Origin: Cricetomys ansorgei
Taxonomy: Eukaryota > Chordata > Mammalia > Rodentia > Nesomyidae
Direction of reading: 5' to 3'
Length of the DNA stretch: 64,000 bases
Assembly (NCBI GenBank): GCA_026225945.1
Contig: JAMJFZ010003163.1
Span: 18,598,501 to 18,662,500 of the forward strand
Shown here: positions 1-10,144 of the stretch, piece by piece
Position numbering within the stretch: the first letter of the stretch is position 1
How the letters are laid out: each line of letters begins with the position of its first letter
The notes under the pieces: generated by a model
What the model was told of the DNA's origin: nothing
Seen by the model: only the letters and a program-made list of their open reading frames with translations
Databases searched by the model: none
Made by a program: the position numbers and the translations under genes

Positions 1-1950
1 TGTCTCTTGCAATCTAAACAACCCTATCTAATAAACTCTGTGAGGACAGGAAATCATCAAGTTTTTATAAACCTCAGGTAGACACACAGATGTTCAATGA
101 AGGCCAGGTTGGGTTGATTAGTTGCTGGCTCATGCTTGTCCCGTCTCCCTGCTCTAGGGATGGATCAGCCCTACAGCTCACGGACCATGGCAGCACCCCA
201 CACCAGCCCAGATGCCACTTGATAGGCCTAGGTGCCAGCCTTGCTGTACGATTCCCTGGGCATCACACACAGTGACTGGCAAGGCTAAGTCTTTCCATGA
301 GTCACGCCCCAGCCAGTGTGCTGCTCTCGGCTGGTCCTGCCTGCCTTCTGCTTCCTTGTTACACTCAGCTGTCACTTCCCAGGCAAGCACAGCATTCATA
401 GCTCAAATGCCAACAGCCACCCACAAGCTGAGGGCTCTAGGTTGGTGACAGTATCCAGAGACCAGCACCCTCCCTGTCTCACAGGACTACTGGGTGCACC
501 TGCAGGATACAGCAAGTGTTTTTGTTATCGGCAACATTATCACAGTAACGACTGACTGTGGTGGGGATGCAGGCCCCTGCACCTGGGGGTGACAGAGTCA
601 ATGAAACCCTATCTATCATATGAAGCTTGCTTAGAAAGAAAGGCCAAGCCAAGGAACATGTGCAAAAACTCTCAGGAAAAAACAAACCAACCAGGGCACT
701 CAGAGATGCATCAGCCCAGCTAGGCTTACACCAGTCCCTTGGTCCTTCTTACCTGAGATAGTCAGCCTTGAGACTCAGGGCCCAGGACCTCATGGCCACT
801 CTGAGGGCAGGTGGAATGTCAGAGGCCTATCATGAGGAACCAGAGTCCTGCTGTTACCAAAGGTTTTGCTCTGGAAGGATGGTACCTCCCTTCCCACTAG
901 ACATCACACGCACGCACCTTGATGAGGAGGCTCAGCTTTGCAGAGCCATCTTCAAGTCTGGCAAAGTAAACATTTCTAGCACAGTATCTCTTACTACAAC
1001 AAATACTTAACAGCTCCCAGTCCCGTTATAGTGACCTCAGGGTCCTGAGGAAAGAAGACACCCAAAGCTGACTTCTCTGCCTTTACTGCATGCTTTGATC
1101 ACTCTAATCATTCAAGAAATGGGCCTTAGCAAAGCCTTGGAACTCCTCAAGCCAGGTCCCAACAAAACACATTGAATAACAGTCCCAAAGCCAAGACTGT
1201 GCCTCCAATATGGGAGTCCCTTGAGTGGAGCCCTGTTATGGTCCCCTGGGAGAAAGCTTCTTCTTCCTGCTCAGGCTCAGAAGAGCAGAGATCCTGTAAA
1301 TACTGTAGAGACTAGGCATATACCAGCAAGATCAGGGCCCGGGATGAAAGTATAGATCCAAGTAGTCTTTGTCTTTAGCCAGCAGAGAGCCCCAAATCTC
1401 TCAGTGACTTTCCACGAACCCTTGCTCATCTGAAAGATGTCTTTAGAACTGGATATCTGCACTTCCTCCTAAGAACACTTCCTGTCCTCAGCCATGTATA
1501 GCCTGGGAACTACTAAGACACGGCTCTCCATACCAGGACATAATCAGAGGAAAGACTAGACTACACTCTTGCTCTTGCAGCCTAGACATAGCTAGTGAGA
1601 GCCAGGCACAACTGGTACTTAACCAGTGCTTGCTTTGGGGAGGGGCTACTCCACAGATAAACAGTATTTAGTACCTGTCCATGGTCCTGCCCACTGAGAC
1701 AAGCACTGTTTCTAAATAACAGTGCCTCCAGCAGTGGACATAAACATGCACTCAATACAGTACTATTGGGGTTGTGGGATGGAGAAGAAGACAGCTACGG
1801 TGGGTCACAGGAAGAAATCAAGGGATCGTCTTTTAAACAGCAGGACACTTAGTGTTGCTTGGCTGCACTGTCTAGTTTTACTGTAATGTGAACAAATAGC
1901 TTTGTAATAAAATAGAATTAAAGCTATTTAATTAAAAAAAAAAATGAGCC
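1..1950. other. Unique non-coding stretch with an mRNA-like 3' end
   Basis: No coding exon, RNA gene or clear repeat is visible in most of this stretch. All open frames are under about 80 codons and have no recognisable domains. The right end looks like a transcript 3' terminus: an AATAAA at 1906-1911 is followed about 23 bases later by a run of eleven A at 1934-1944, just before a B1 element. This could be the end of a retroposed mRNA or a genuine polyadenylation site on the plus strand. A B1 inserted at an A-rich site is the simpler alternative. Confidence 0.5.
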
Positions 1951-2098
1951 CAGGCCAGGCATAGTGGCACATGCCTTTAATCTTAGCACTTGGAAGGTAG
2001 GGGCACACAATCTCTGTGAGTTCAAGTCCATCCTGGTCTGGTCTACACAGTGAGTTCAAGGACAACCAGAGCTACACAATGAGAACCCTATTTTGAAA
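1951..2098 (+). mobile_element. B1 SINE (plus strand)
   Basis: A near full-length B1 (7SL-derived, Alu-related) monomer. The body has the diagnostic blocks 'gccaggcatagtggcacatg', 'cctttaatcttagcac', 'gtgagttcaag' and 'gagaaccctattttgaaaa' in the right order. It is followed by an A-rich (AAAT)-type tail to about 2125. B1 is specific to rodents and their close relatives. Several substitutions from the consensus make it an older copy. Confidence 0.92.
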
Positions 2099-2351
2099 AA
2101 ATAAATAAATAAAATAAAAAAATTTGAACCCAATAAATAATAATTGAGACAAGTGTGGTGTTGACAGTGTACCTGCTCTGTAACAGAGGTGACTGGAGCA
2201 TAGATCTCCTGGTCCCATTCAACCCCTGCCCTGCAGGCCCCTGGATAAGAACACAGGCTGGTCAAAGCATAGAGAATAAATGTTTATGGAATGCTCAGGT
2301 AGAAAGGAGACACCCCCCTTCTCTCCAAGACTCAGGGAACATCACGGAGGA

Positions 2352-2392
2352 GTAGAAGGAGGGAGAGGAGGAGGAGGAGGAGGAGGATTATA
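2352..2392 (+). repeat. (GGA)n purine-rich simple repeat
   Basis: Imperfect GGA triplets with flanking GGGA/GAA units. It sits directly upstream of a LINE-1 3' end. Rodent L1 3' UTRs carry a G-rich polypurine tract, so this may belong to the L1 rather than be an independent microsatellite. Confidence 0.75.
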
Positions 2393-2394
2393 AA

Positions 2395-2848
2395 GATTTT
2401 AAGAGCCAGAGGTCAGGAAGGAGCCGGGAGAAACAACATCTTCTGGACATGACAGGACCACTACACTCATGAGCTGACCAGCTGTGGTTGTCGGCATAAG
2501 ATCAACACAGGATCAAGCCAGAAAACATTCCAGCATGGAGAAGGTAGGGGTTTACAATCCCCCCCCCCAGCTAAGGGGTTACTGACAGTTGATGGCTGCT
2601 AGAGGAAGGTGAACCTATTTTCACTGAGGGCCTGGCATCAGGAAGGTCTACAATGTTCTGGCGAATGGCCCCACACTCATGAGAATAGGGGTACTGCAAG
2701 CTGAACTCAGTGTGTTACTAAAAAGAAAAAAACACATGGAGTTGGAAGATCTTGAGTATGCATCTGGAAGGAGGGGGCAGAGATGACCAGAAAACATTGT
2801 ATGCATGTATAAGATTCTCAAAAGATTAATAAAAATATTATATTAAAT
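2395..2848 (+). mobile_element. LINE-1 3' UTR fragment (old rodent Lx-like)
   Basis: This matches the layout I know for old rodent L1 3' UTRs: a 'gacatgacaggaccactac' block, 'tcaagccagaaaacattcca', a 'ccccccagctaaggggtta' block followed by 'gacagttgatggctgctaga', and a terminal 'aagattctcaaaagattaat' with AATAAA before an A-rich end. No ORF2 coding sequence remains, so this is a 5'-truncated dead copy. The subfamily name is from memory. Confidence 0.75.
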
Positions 2849-2984
2849 AAGAGACCATAGGCTGTGGGAGCTCTCCTCCCTGGACAGTTCTAACTGCAGG
2901 AGGCCCACAACGAGCCGCTTTCTGGTCTTCACCTACATTGCTGCCTTGACTGTGTTCTCTCACTTTTTGGGAGGCGTGGGTCAC

Positions 2985-3105
2985 TTCCCAAATCCAGGCT
3001 CTGACACTGTGATGGGAAAAGTCTTCTTTCTGGCTGGGGAGCTCCCCTCTGTGGAATGAGGATAATTGTGCCTGATGGCCAGGCTGGGTGATGGTATGCC
3101 TTTCT
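2985..3105 (+). mobile_element. Possible MIR fragment
   Basis: A weak MIR-like order is seen: 'aatccaggctctgacactg', then a ctctg-rich part, then 'tctgtggaatgaggataatt' where MIR has its 'tctgtaaaatggggataat' core. Heavily diverged. Confidence 0.45.
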
Positions 3106-3779
3106 ATAGCTTGGCAGACACCTGCTGGGCACTTGGCAAACCTTAGCTCCTCAGCATGGCAAAGATGATGTTTTAACAAGGTAAGTTGCCATGCATCCTC
3201 ATGTTAGGCTTCGACTACACTACGAGTCAGGCTGGGGGCGGGTGCTGCAGGCTCCTGTCCTGGACAGCCAAATGTTAACTAATATGCCTCCTAACCACAA
3301 AGCTGGGGGCAAGGAGAAAGGGGGAATGCAGGCCAGTTCTGATGGGTGAGCTCTCATGGGTGAGGAGCTAGCATGCGACAGACCCCGTGACCCGCTCAGA
3401 TGTTCTTAGCGGCAGAGGCCTCTGGCTGGGTCCAGGCGGGACCCCTGGGGGCAGGCAGCCGCTCCAAGCGCTGAAGGCCAGATGCAGCCTGACCAGATCT
3501 GCGTTCTCCATGAGATTGAAGATGACAGGCTTGGGGGTGGGGAGAAGCTGGGTCACAAGGAAACTTGGCAGTGAGACCATGGAAGAGGACCAGCTGGACT
3601 CAGAGGGCCCCGTGTCCCCACATTTGGAGGGCCTAGTGAGGGGGTCATCTCCTCATCCCTGGAAGTCCTTAAGTAAGTGTTGAATATTCCAGTCTAGGGC
3701 CCAAGCCCCTTGTCGCCTACTCATCCCTCTGGCGCCCAAAGGCTGGGCAGAAAGTGATAGAAAGATCCAGTGTTTGTTC
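3106..3779. other. Unique sequence, no gene seen
   Basis: GC-rich unique sequence. The 98-codon plus-strand frame and the 70-codon minus-strand frame here overlap each other, show no protein-like composition and are treated as chance. Confidence 0.6.
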
Positions 3780-3965
3780 GTTGAATGCTAATTTGACAGA
3801 GGAGCGGGCATGGGGGAGTGTTTATAATCAGCACTCCAACAAGCCACAAACGACGCCAGTATTTTATAAGCTTGTTAGAAACAAATCACCCCCTCAGCTG
3901 ATATTTACTTACTGATGAATCATAAAAGGGCTCAATACACAAAGAGTAAATCCGGAAAGAATGTC
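3780..3965. promoter_or_regulatory. CNE-like AT-rich block
   Basis: An AT-rich, repeat-free block with clustered homeodomain-type motifs (TTTATAATC, GCTAATTTGACAG, TTTATAAG) and an AP-1/Maf-like 'ctgatgaatcat'. It retains CpGs in 'aacgacgcc'. The texture is that of a conserved non-coding enhancer, but no alignment is available. Confidence 0.4.
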
Positions 3966-4139
3966 TTTCTTGGTTCCATCTTCAGCAACGGTGCTGGGAG
4001 CCTGCCTGGCCCAGCCTCAGCCCTCTCCCCCATCCCCAGCAGCCTCCCCAGAGTGTCAAGTTGCTGGCACCAGCCCTCTGTGCTCCCCCCTTCCACTGGC
4101 CTCCGTCCTTCTGCCGCCCCCCGGAGTCCTCTGCAGGAG

Positions 4140-4190
4140 CGGATCCAATCCTGCTAATTTGCATGATGATGAAGCCTCCAGTGCGGGCTG
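4140..4190. promoter_or_regulatory. Perfect POU octamer in a CNE-like segment
   Basis: An exact ATTTGCAT octamer (POU/Oct class) at 4157-4164 is embedded in 'ctgctaatttgcatgatgat', which also offers a homeodomain TAATTT core. Function is inferred from the motif only. Confidence 0.4.
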
Positions 4191-4429
4191 GGTCTTAAGA
4201 GGGTTGGGAAGAAATATGCCCTGTCCTTTGGAGAGGAGCACAGAAGGCTCTGGGCTGCCCAGGAGGATTGGGGCTCCTGGCAGGTGGGTGGGGGTGGCCA
4301 GGCAGGGGCAGAGCCCGCCAAGGACAGCTCAGCTCTATCGCCCGCTGAGCTTATGTCCAGCTGGCCCAGCTGAAGGAAGACTGCCCGGGGCTTAAAGCAG
4401 CAGGAAGTGAGGTACAGAGTGCCAGCTCC

Positions 4430-4540
4430 AGACTCAGGCTAGACAGGACCAGGTCAGAGTGACCGACACTCACTGGCTAGCTGACCTTGAGCAATCACGG
4501 ACCTCTCTACGTCTCAGATCTGGAAAACAGAGGGCCACAG
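4430..4540 (+). mobile_element. MIR SINE fragment
   Basis: It shows the MIR order 'ggctagctgaccttgagcaa' then 'cacggacctctctacgtctc' then 'agatctggaaaaca', which parallels the MIR 'agctgtgtgaccttgggcaa...cctctctgagcctcagtttcc...tctgtaaaa' core. An ancient tRNA-derived SINE. Confidence 0.65.
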
Positions 4541-5738
4541 ACTGGCTGGGAGGACCAGGAGAGGCAACCGTAAGCATTGATGGGAACTGCCTATCAGCCA
4601 CCGTTATATTCAAATCTATCGTATTAGAACTGCCATTAGTCTTACTCTTGAGTTACATAGGTCCATAAATCTGTCTACCCTCTTAGCCATCCCTCCCTCC
4701 CTCCAGCTAGTTCCTCCCCCCATCCACCCATCCATTGATTTAACAAATGGCAGGTATACTCTACTAGGCAGTCCAGGAGACAGGGACGAATCAGACACAT
4801 GTCCCATCTTTAAACTGCCTCCAGTAACAAAGGTGCCCCAAGGGGGAGGACAGTGCCACCTTGGAGCCAGTAAAAGGCAGAGGCAGGCAGTGTGGGGGTG
4901 TGGCAAGGAGTGTCATGTCTGCTTTCTAGATATGTTCAGCTTCGGAAGCCCGAGCATGCTGCACTCTTAAGAGTGTGAGTTTTTGATGGTGTCGGCACTC
5001 TAGTCTAAGGAGGAGATGACAGGCACACTCATAAGCACAAAGCGGGCAGGAAGAAAGCAGGTCCATAAGGGAGTGGACCACGGGCTATGGCAACTGCGAG
5101 AGGAAGCGATGTCCTCACCTGTCTGTTGCATAAGTGCTCAGGAACACCAAGTCAGTGAATGAATGCATGAATGAATGGCTTCCTGGGGGAGGGCCTAAGA
5201 ATATGTTGGGGGCAGAAGTGAGGAGGGGTTTCCCAAGGAGGGTGAAGACTTGGGGAGGCTGGCAGGTGCTGGTATGCAGGAGACAGGAGTGTGTCTCTAT
5301 GTTGCCAGGCTCACAATCTGGAAGTTCTTCCACTATGCAGACAGAGTGTAGGTGCCCTGCTGGTGCTGGTAAGAGGCAGGGATGGGACACAGCGCCCCTC
5401 ACCGGCTTCCCCGGTTCTCCAGGAAACTAGAGGGAGCCGCCCGGAAGAACTGCAGGGAAGCAGGATCCTGGTTAGTCAGCTGTTCACCACAGCAGCACCG
5501 AGAGAGAGCGAGCATCTGGGTTATGCCCACAGCTCAGACAGAGAGACTGATGACTGCTTAAACAAGTTAAGTGTGAGTTTTCTCTAAGATCAAAGGAACT
5601 CAATTCTGAACTTCTGTGCTACGAGGGTGCAGGGCGAGGAGCTCATGACGGTCTTCTGGCGTCCCTGAAACAGGTCACCCTTATGACTCTGGCAGCCCTC
5701 TAAGTCCACTGGGAAGAAAACAATTCTTAGTCCTGTTT
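4541..5738. other. Unique sequence with a short CCAT-like tract
   Basis: No gene seen. A pyrimidine-rich degenerate CCCT/CCAT tract lies at about 4688-4735. Overlapping opposite-strand frames of 95-98 codons at 5115-5430 cancel each other as chance frames. A near palindromic 'gaatgaatgcatgaatgaat' at 5156-5175 is simple-repeat-like. Confidence 0.55.
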
Positions 5739-5739
5739 T

Positions 5740-5957
5740 ACAAAGATGTATTTATTTTAATTTCATGTGCATGAATGTTTTCACTGCACGTGCGTATGTA
5801 TATCATGTGTGTGCCTGGTGCTCCGGGAAGCCAGAAGAGGGCATCAGATGCTTTGCAACTTGTGTTACAGATGGTGAGCTGTCGTGTGGGTGCTGGGAAC
5901 TAAACCTGGGTCCTTTGCAAGAGCAGCAAGTTGTCTTGACCACTGAGCCAGCCCCAG
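5740..5957 (-). mobile_element. B2-family SINE (B3 type), minus strand
   Basis: Read on the minus strand this has the tRNA-derived head ('actgagccagccccag' on plus at the right end), the middle 'agccagaagagggcatcaga' and a T-rich tail remnant 'gatgtatttattttaatttc' on the left. These are the diagnostic parts of B3/B2-family elements. Full length but diverged. Confidence 0.9.
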
Positions 5958-6230
5958 TTCTATTTTATAGACGTGACACTAAGTTTCTAAGAACCAGCCA
6001 CAAAAGGCACAAGTGTCAGTGTAAGCTGCCACCCAGGGATCAACTCTTGAGCAAGGGCTCTTTCTCTGCTCCAGGGTAATGGGCAAGATGGTGGATGCCA
6101 TAGAAGAGGAAGGGCAGGCTTGAGGAGGGCACCCCAGCACGTGACAGCCGGTGCAACCTGGCCCCCGGCCACCACACGCCCTTGCCATCTTGTACACTCT
6201 GCTTGGAGCCTGTGAACTACGTGGCATCCT

Positions 6231-6354
6231 GCCGAGCCCTGACATCCGTGTGCTGGTCTGGGTGGCCACCTGCTCTACCTACCCAATGCCCTGCCGAGCC
6301 CTGACATCCGTGTGCTGGTCCGGGTGGCCACCTGCTCTACCCACCCAATGCCCA
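6231..6354. repeat. Tandem duplication, 2 x 62 bp
   Basis: The 62-base unit at 6231-6292 is repeated at 6293-6354 with only three differences. One of these is TCTG against TCCG, a CpG-type change. The period is not a multiple of three, so the copies are read in different frames and coding repeats are excluded. The high identity suggests a fairly recent local duplication. Confidence 0.95.
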
Positions 6355-6664
6355 AGTCCGAGAAAGAAAAGCAGCCACAGGCAGAGCAATAGCTCAGCCG
6401 TAATAATCCTCTGAAATTACTTTCCACAGCGATCTTAAAGTTTGGGTGCTTTGCGTGGCTCGTGGGAGTGAGTGGGTTTGTCTGTGCAGGACAGACTAGA
6501 TCCCAAAGTTAGTGGGCACAGGCCCTTCTGGATTCCTCAGTGTCTGCCAGATACCAACTAAGACTGCTTGACACTGGATGAGCTCAATACCTCTACCAGG
6601 AAGTCTGAGTGTGGCGTTCCTGCACAGTACATAATGCAGCCTAAACCTCAAACAGCAGAGCCAA

Positions 6665-6795
6665 GCTCTGGACCACATACATCTTTAATTCCAGCACTTG
6701 TGTGACAGAGGCAGGTGGATCTCTGTGAGTTTGAGACCAGTCTACACACAGAGTTTCAAGGTAGTCAGGTCATAAAGACCCTGTTTCAAAAAAAG
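6665..6795 (+). mobile_element. B1 SINE (plus strand, degraded)
   Basis: It contains 'catctttaattccagcactt', 'gaggcaggtggatctctgtg', 'gagtttgagaccagtctaca' and 'aaagaccctgtttcaaaaaa', which are B1 body blocks. The first ~15 bases are poorly preserved. Confidence 0.88.
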
Positions 6796-6850
6796 AGAGA
6801 GAGAGAGAGGAAGGAATGGAGGGAAGGGAAAAGAAAAAGAAAATATAATT
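6796..6850 (+). repeat. (GA)n / GGAA purine tract
   Basis: About eight GA dinucleotides followed by GGAA/AGAAA-rich sequence. It directly continues the A-tail of the preceding B1 and probably grew from it. Confidence 0.85.
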
Positions 6851-8348
6851 TCCATCAGTAGCTGAAGGATACAGAAGGAAGGAAGGATACGGACAATTCA
6901 GTTCAACACTGAAAACAGGGCTAGGTGTTAGAAGCAGCGTGAGTGGCAGCCAGACTTCTTGCCCACGGGCTTCAGTCAGTCACTGACCAACACAGGCTGT
7001 CTGTTCAGCGTGGCGAACGGTTGAGCGGTACACAGCAGCCCCACAGCAATGCCGTCTGACTCCACAAACGAGCAACACATTTTAAGAACACGTATTCTTT
7101 CCCTTCTGGCTACGCTCTACTTCATTTTAATTCATTTTAATATTCACTTAAGTGGTCACTTCCTCTTGTTTTCCAAGAATAGCTCTCCATTCAAGAAGTG
7201 CTCTATGATTTAAAAAAAAGGGGGGGTCCCCAAAGTGTCCTTGGTACCTCAACCCCTCTCTTTGAGCCCACAGTTCGTGTTTGTGGACGGCAGTGGTGGG
7301 TTTCATCTCTCCTGGCCACTTGGGTTGTGACAAGGTCCTACCCATGAAAGACTCTACCACATACTCGCAGGAGGTAAAGGAACAACCATGTGGGATTTCA
7401 TTACAAAGTTCGAGGTCTACACTCAAGGACAAGATCTCGCAATGGGCCACTCACACAGAATACGTGTCCCTAGATTCTGGAGTCCAGAAACATCACTGCC
7501 ATGAGCAGGCACGATAGAAATGCCAAAGCTGCCAGGCTCGGCAGAAAGCCCAGCTGCTCAGGTCTTAGAATATTGCCTGCAGTCCTCTCCAGCCCCTACT
7601 GTCCTACACGTAAGTCCCCAACCTGGCTGAGGAGAATTCACTCTTCAGAGCAAGAGGGAAGGCAGTTTGGCAGGTGTGACTGGGAAGCATACAGACTGGT
7701 TGGTTGTCTGGGTATGCTGGGTAATCTTAGGAAAGTTACCTAGCTTCTTCACTGCCAATTACGGGGTGGGGGTGGGGTTCTCAGAACACTGCAGAGCTAA
7801 TCATTAAGTCGGAGCTAATCAAAGGAGACGTAGATTAGTCGGGACAGGCCAGGATGTGTTTGGGTAACAAATGGCTCCAGCTTTCAAGGGCTGCAGGCAG
7901 GTTTTATTTCTCATTGTCCTTCACATCCACTGCAGAGGGCTCTCTGCTCGTGCGTTGCCTGGGCACCTGTGTGGGTGACAGTCTCGTCTCTGACACTGAC
8001 AGTTACTGAGCGTATTCTAGAACACCCCACCCTGGAGGATAAATGCTCCCATCTGGAGATGGCCTAGGCTACTTCCTTGAGCAGAATTAGCTACAAGAGG
8101 CACCCAACCCAAAGGCACCAGGATGTGTAGCACAGCTCACACCAGAAGAAGACACTAAGGACTCCTAGTTACCAAGAAGAGCTGTGCTTGCTTGTCAGGA
8201 CTCTCGAACTCTCAGAGCAAAAGTCTGGAAAAGGAAGGACAGAAATTGGAACCTGGTGACAAGCCTCTCCAAGAACGTTCCAGCAGGCCAAGGGTCCGGC
8301 TTTGACGGGGCAGGGAGATCGAGTCATACACTCCATTTCTCATGGTCA
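6851..8348. other. Unique sequence, no gene seen
   Basis: No exon or interspersed repeat recognised. The tract 'aaaaaaaagggggggt' lies at about 7211. A pair of identical decamers 'gagctaatca' (7794-7803 and 7812-7821), offset by 18 bases, sits in a small AT-rich patch with 'gtagattagtcggg' and could be a compact binding-site pair. Confidence 0.5.
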
Positions 8349-8540
8349 GCTCCAGAGTGGTGAGGGGGCCCAGCATGGTCCCCACAGCTCCCATGCCTTC
8401 TCCTGAAGGCAGAAGGTGAGCCCTCTCTCCAACCCTTTGCAGGCCACCAGCTCTCCAAAGAGGCGCGCCAGGTAAATGCCATACGCCGTCCTGGGGCTTC
8501 TCGCAAAAGTCGCTCTCTCGCCGATAACGGCTTTAGGAGG
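8349..8540 (-). other. Protein-like open frame without ATG, CpG-rich
   Basis: One minus-strand frame stays open for 64 codons between in-frame stops at 8541-8543 and 8346-8348. Its middle reads with an unusually protein-like mix (for example TAYGIYLARLFGELVACKG) and coincides with a block holding about ten CpGs in 110 bases, counted by eye. There is no start codon and no convincing splice-site pair on this strand, so it may be an exon fragment, a pseudogene piece or chance. No family recognised. Confidence 0.25.
8443..8471 (+). other. Candidate 29-nt microexon
   Basis: A long pyrimidine-rich tract ending in 'ccaaccctttgcag' at 8442 is a strong-looking 3' splice site. After 29 bases comes 'gcgcgccag|gtaaatg', a strong-looking 5' splice site at 8472. 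The 29-base body keeps CpGs. Length and arrangement fit a microexon (length not divisible by three, so it would shift frame if coding). No flanking exons were found, so this is a structural prediction only. Confidence 0.25.
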
Positions 8541-8589
8541 CTATGCAGCCGCACGCCTGGCATCTGAAGCAGCGTCTGAGGCCAGGTGT

Positions 8590-9245
8590 TGCATCTCTAA
8601 TTAGGATGGGGATTTTTTTTCACCCCACACAGAATTTACATAATTGGGAAGGAGGTTACGACGAGGACCATCCCCACCAATTGTGCGTTTCCCATGCCCT
8701 CCTTCCACTTTCCCCTGCACACTTCAAATTTAAGGCAGAAATGAATCGATTTGAATTTTTTGAAATTAATTATCATCATCGCCACAGAAAATGTATCTGC
8801 TGCCTTCCTTGGGGAGTTGAGAGAGGAGGGGGGGCGATCTTGAGTGGAGAGGAGTGTTGGGAGGTTCCACAGGCCACCCATCGCTCTCTCTCAAGCATCC
8901 CCCTCTCCTGGCAACCCAGCCCCACCCGGCGGTCCTTACCACACCGACCCCATCATCCTGTGCATTCTTCAGAATTTTTTGAGCTCCGAAATTAATGCTT
9001 TAAAATGTCACTTGCTGCAGTAAAATTTATCAACATTATTATATACCACGGAAACTGCCATCCCAGACAAATGCACGACATTAAACTTGGTCTAGAGCTC
9101 CCTAGAGGGAACGTTTGCTGCAATTTGTATAACAGTTTATATATTTATGCTATTTAATGGTACAAAGCAATAATTATGACTTCATTCACTGATAAGCAAC
9201 GGCATTACATAAATCTGATGCGGATTTAGAACATGCCAGCTCTGA
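8590..9245. promoter_or_regulatory. CNE-like block with dense homeodomain motifs
   Basis: Two AT-rich cores (about 8735-8800 and 8970-9240) are joined by a GC-rich part. The cores are repeat-free and rich in TAAT/ATTA, 'gaaattaattatcatcatcg', 'tttatatatttatgctattt' and 'taattatgacttcattcact', with CpGs retained ('acgacattaaac', 'aacgtttgctgc'). This is typical of vertebrate developmental enhancers. The 150-codon plus frame through it looks like chance. Confidence 0.5.
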
Positions 9246-9277
9246 CGCTGGTGGACCAGTTGTAAATTATGTTGCCG

Positions 9278-9293
9278 TTAAAAAAAAAAAAAA
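9278..9293 (+). repeat. Poly(A) run
   Basis: An uninterrupted run of about 14-16 A following 'gttgccgtt'. No retroposed body is recognisable to its left. Confidence 0.8.
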
Positions 9294-9654
9294 ACCAAGC
9301 AAATATGAAGGAGCAGCAGGAAACTAATAATGCATCTCCAGCTGCTGCAGTTAACCTGCAAATGTGGCCATCTGCACCTCGGGAGGAGGGGAGGGGAGTG
9401 AGAGGCAGGGCGGAACAGCAGCGCCTACAGCCTTCCCCAGCACAAAGCCTGCCCATGACTTCCAACCAAGGACCTTGCTTTCTGCCAGCCTGCAACTGCC
9501 CCAACTCAGGACTCTGGGCCTCCTCTCCTCTGGTGCTCTTCTGTACTCAGCCTAAGGAAGAAGGCAGACGGCCTCTCCCCTCCCTCCTTCTGTCCTCAGA
9601 GCTCCCAACTCAGCAGGGCCTGCCTGGCCAGGCAGCTACATCACAGATCATTTC

Positions 9655-9755
9655 TGTTCTTTTTTTTTTTTTTTCATTTCTGAGTTTTCTTTTTTAACAC
9701 TTCACAGACTTATCTTGCAAGGTTTGTGGGTTTGTTTTTTTTTTTTTTTCTTCAG
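9655..9755. repeat. T-rich tract with two poly(T) runs
   Basis: Two T runs of about 15 bases flank a T-rich segment. The second ends in 'ttttcttcag', which would serve as a 3' splice site. No exon was recognised after it. Confidence 0.7.
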
Positions 9756-10032
9756 AAAGGGAGTAAAGAGAAGCAAAGTCGGGCTTATGAGATGAGAGGG
9801 ACTTCACCCAAGCCTGGAGCACAATGGCTTCCTGCTCAGCCCAGTGGGTGGCAAGCAGAGGAGAGAGTTCTGGACCCTACTCCCCGGAAACTGGAGGCCT
9901 TGGCTATGGCTCAGACCCTGTCTCATTCTGGCCCCAACCCGGAGGGCATGAAAATATAGGGAGAACCAGGCTCCCCGGATGGTCTGCAGACTCAGAAATG
10001 GGTCCCTGGGCCCTGCATTCTTTCCTCCCATT
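9756..10032. other. Unique sequence before a tandem duplication
   Basis: No repeat or exon recognised. Overlapping frames on both strands of about 75 codons are treated as chance. Confidence 0.5.
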
Positions 10033-10144
10033 CCATCTGAAGACTAGTTAGAAGGCACTGGTCATCCTCCCTGATGGAGATGACTCTCCTCCCATCTGAA
10101 GACTGGTTAGAAGGCATTGGCCATCCTCCCTGATGGAGATGACC
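10033..10144. repeat. Tandem duplication, period 59 bp
   Basis: The segment from 10033 recurs at 10092 with about three substitutions over 52 matching bases. Only the distal few bases of the second unit have diverged or been lost. A second local duplication of almost the same size as the 62-bp one at 6.2-6.35 kb. Confidence 0.92.

Noticed and set aside
8543..8995. 150-codon plus-strand frame across the 8.6-9.0 kb CNE-like block
   Set aside because: Runs through AT-rich motif clusters of enhancer type. His/Pro-rich composition follows base composition rather than coding.
9655..9775. Poly(T) plus 'cttcag' as a 3' splice site
   Set aside because: No exon-like sequence or donor follows, and two simple T runs explain the tract.
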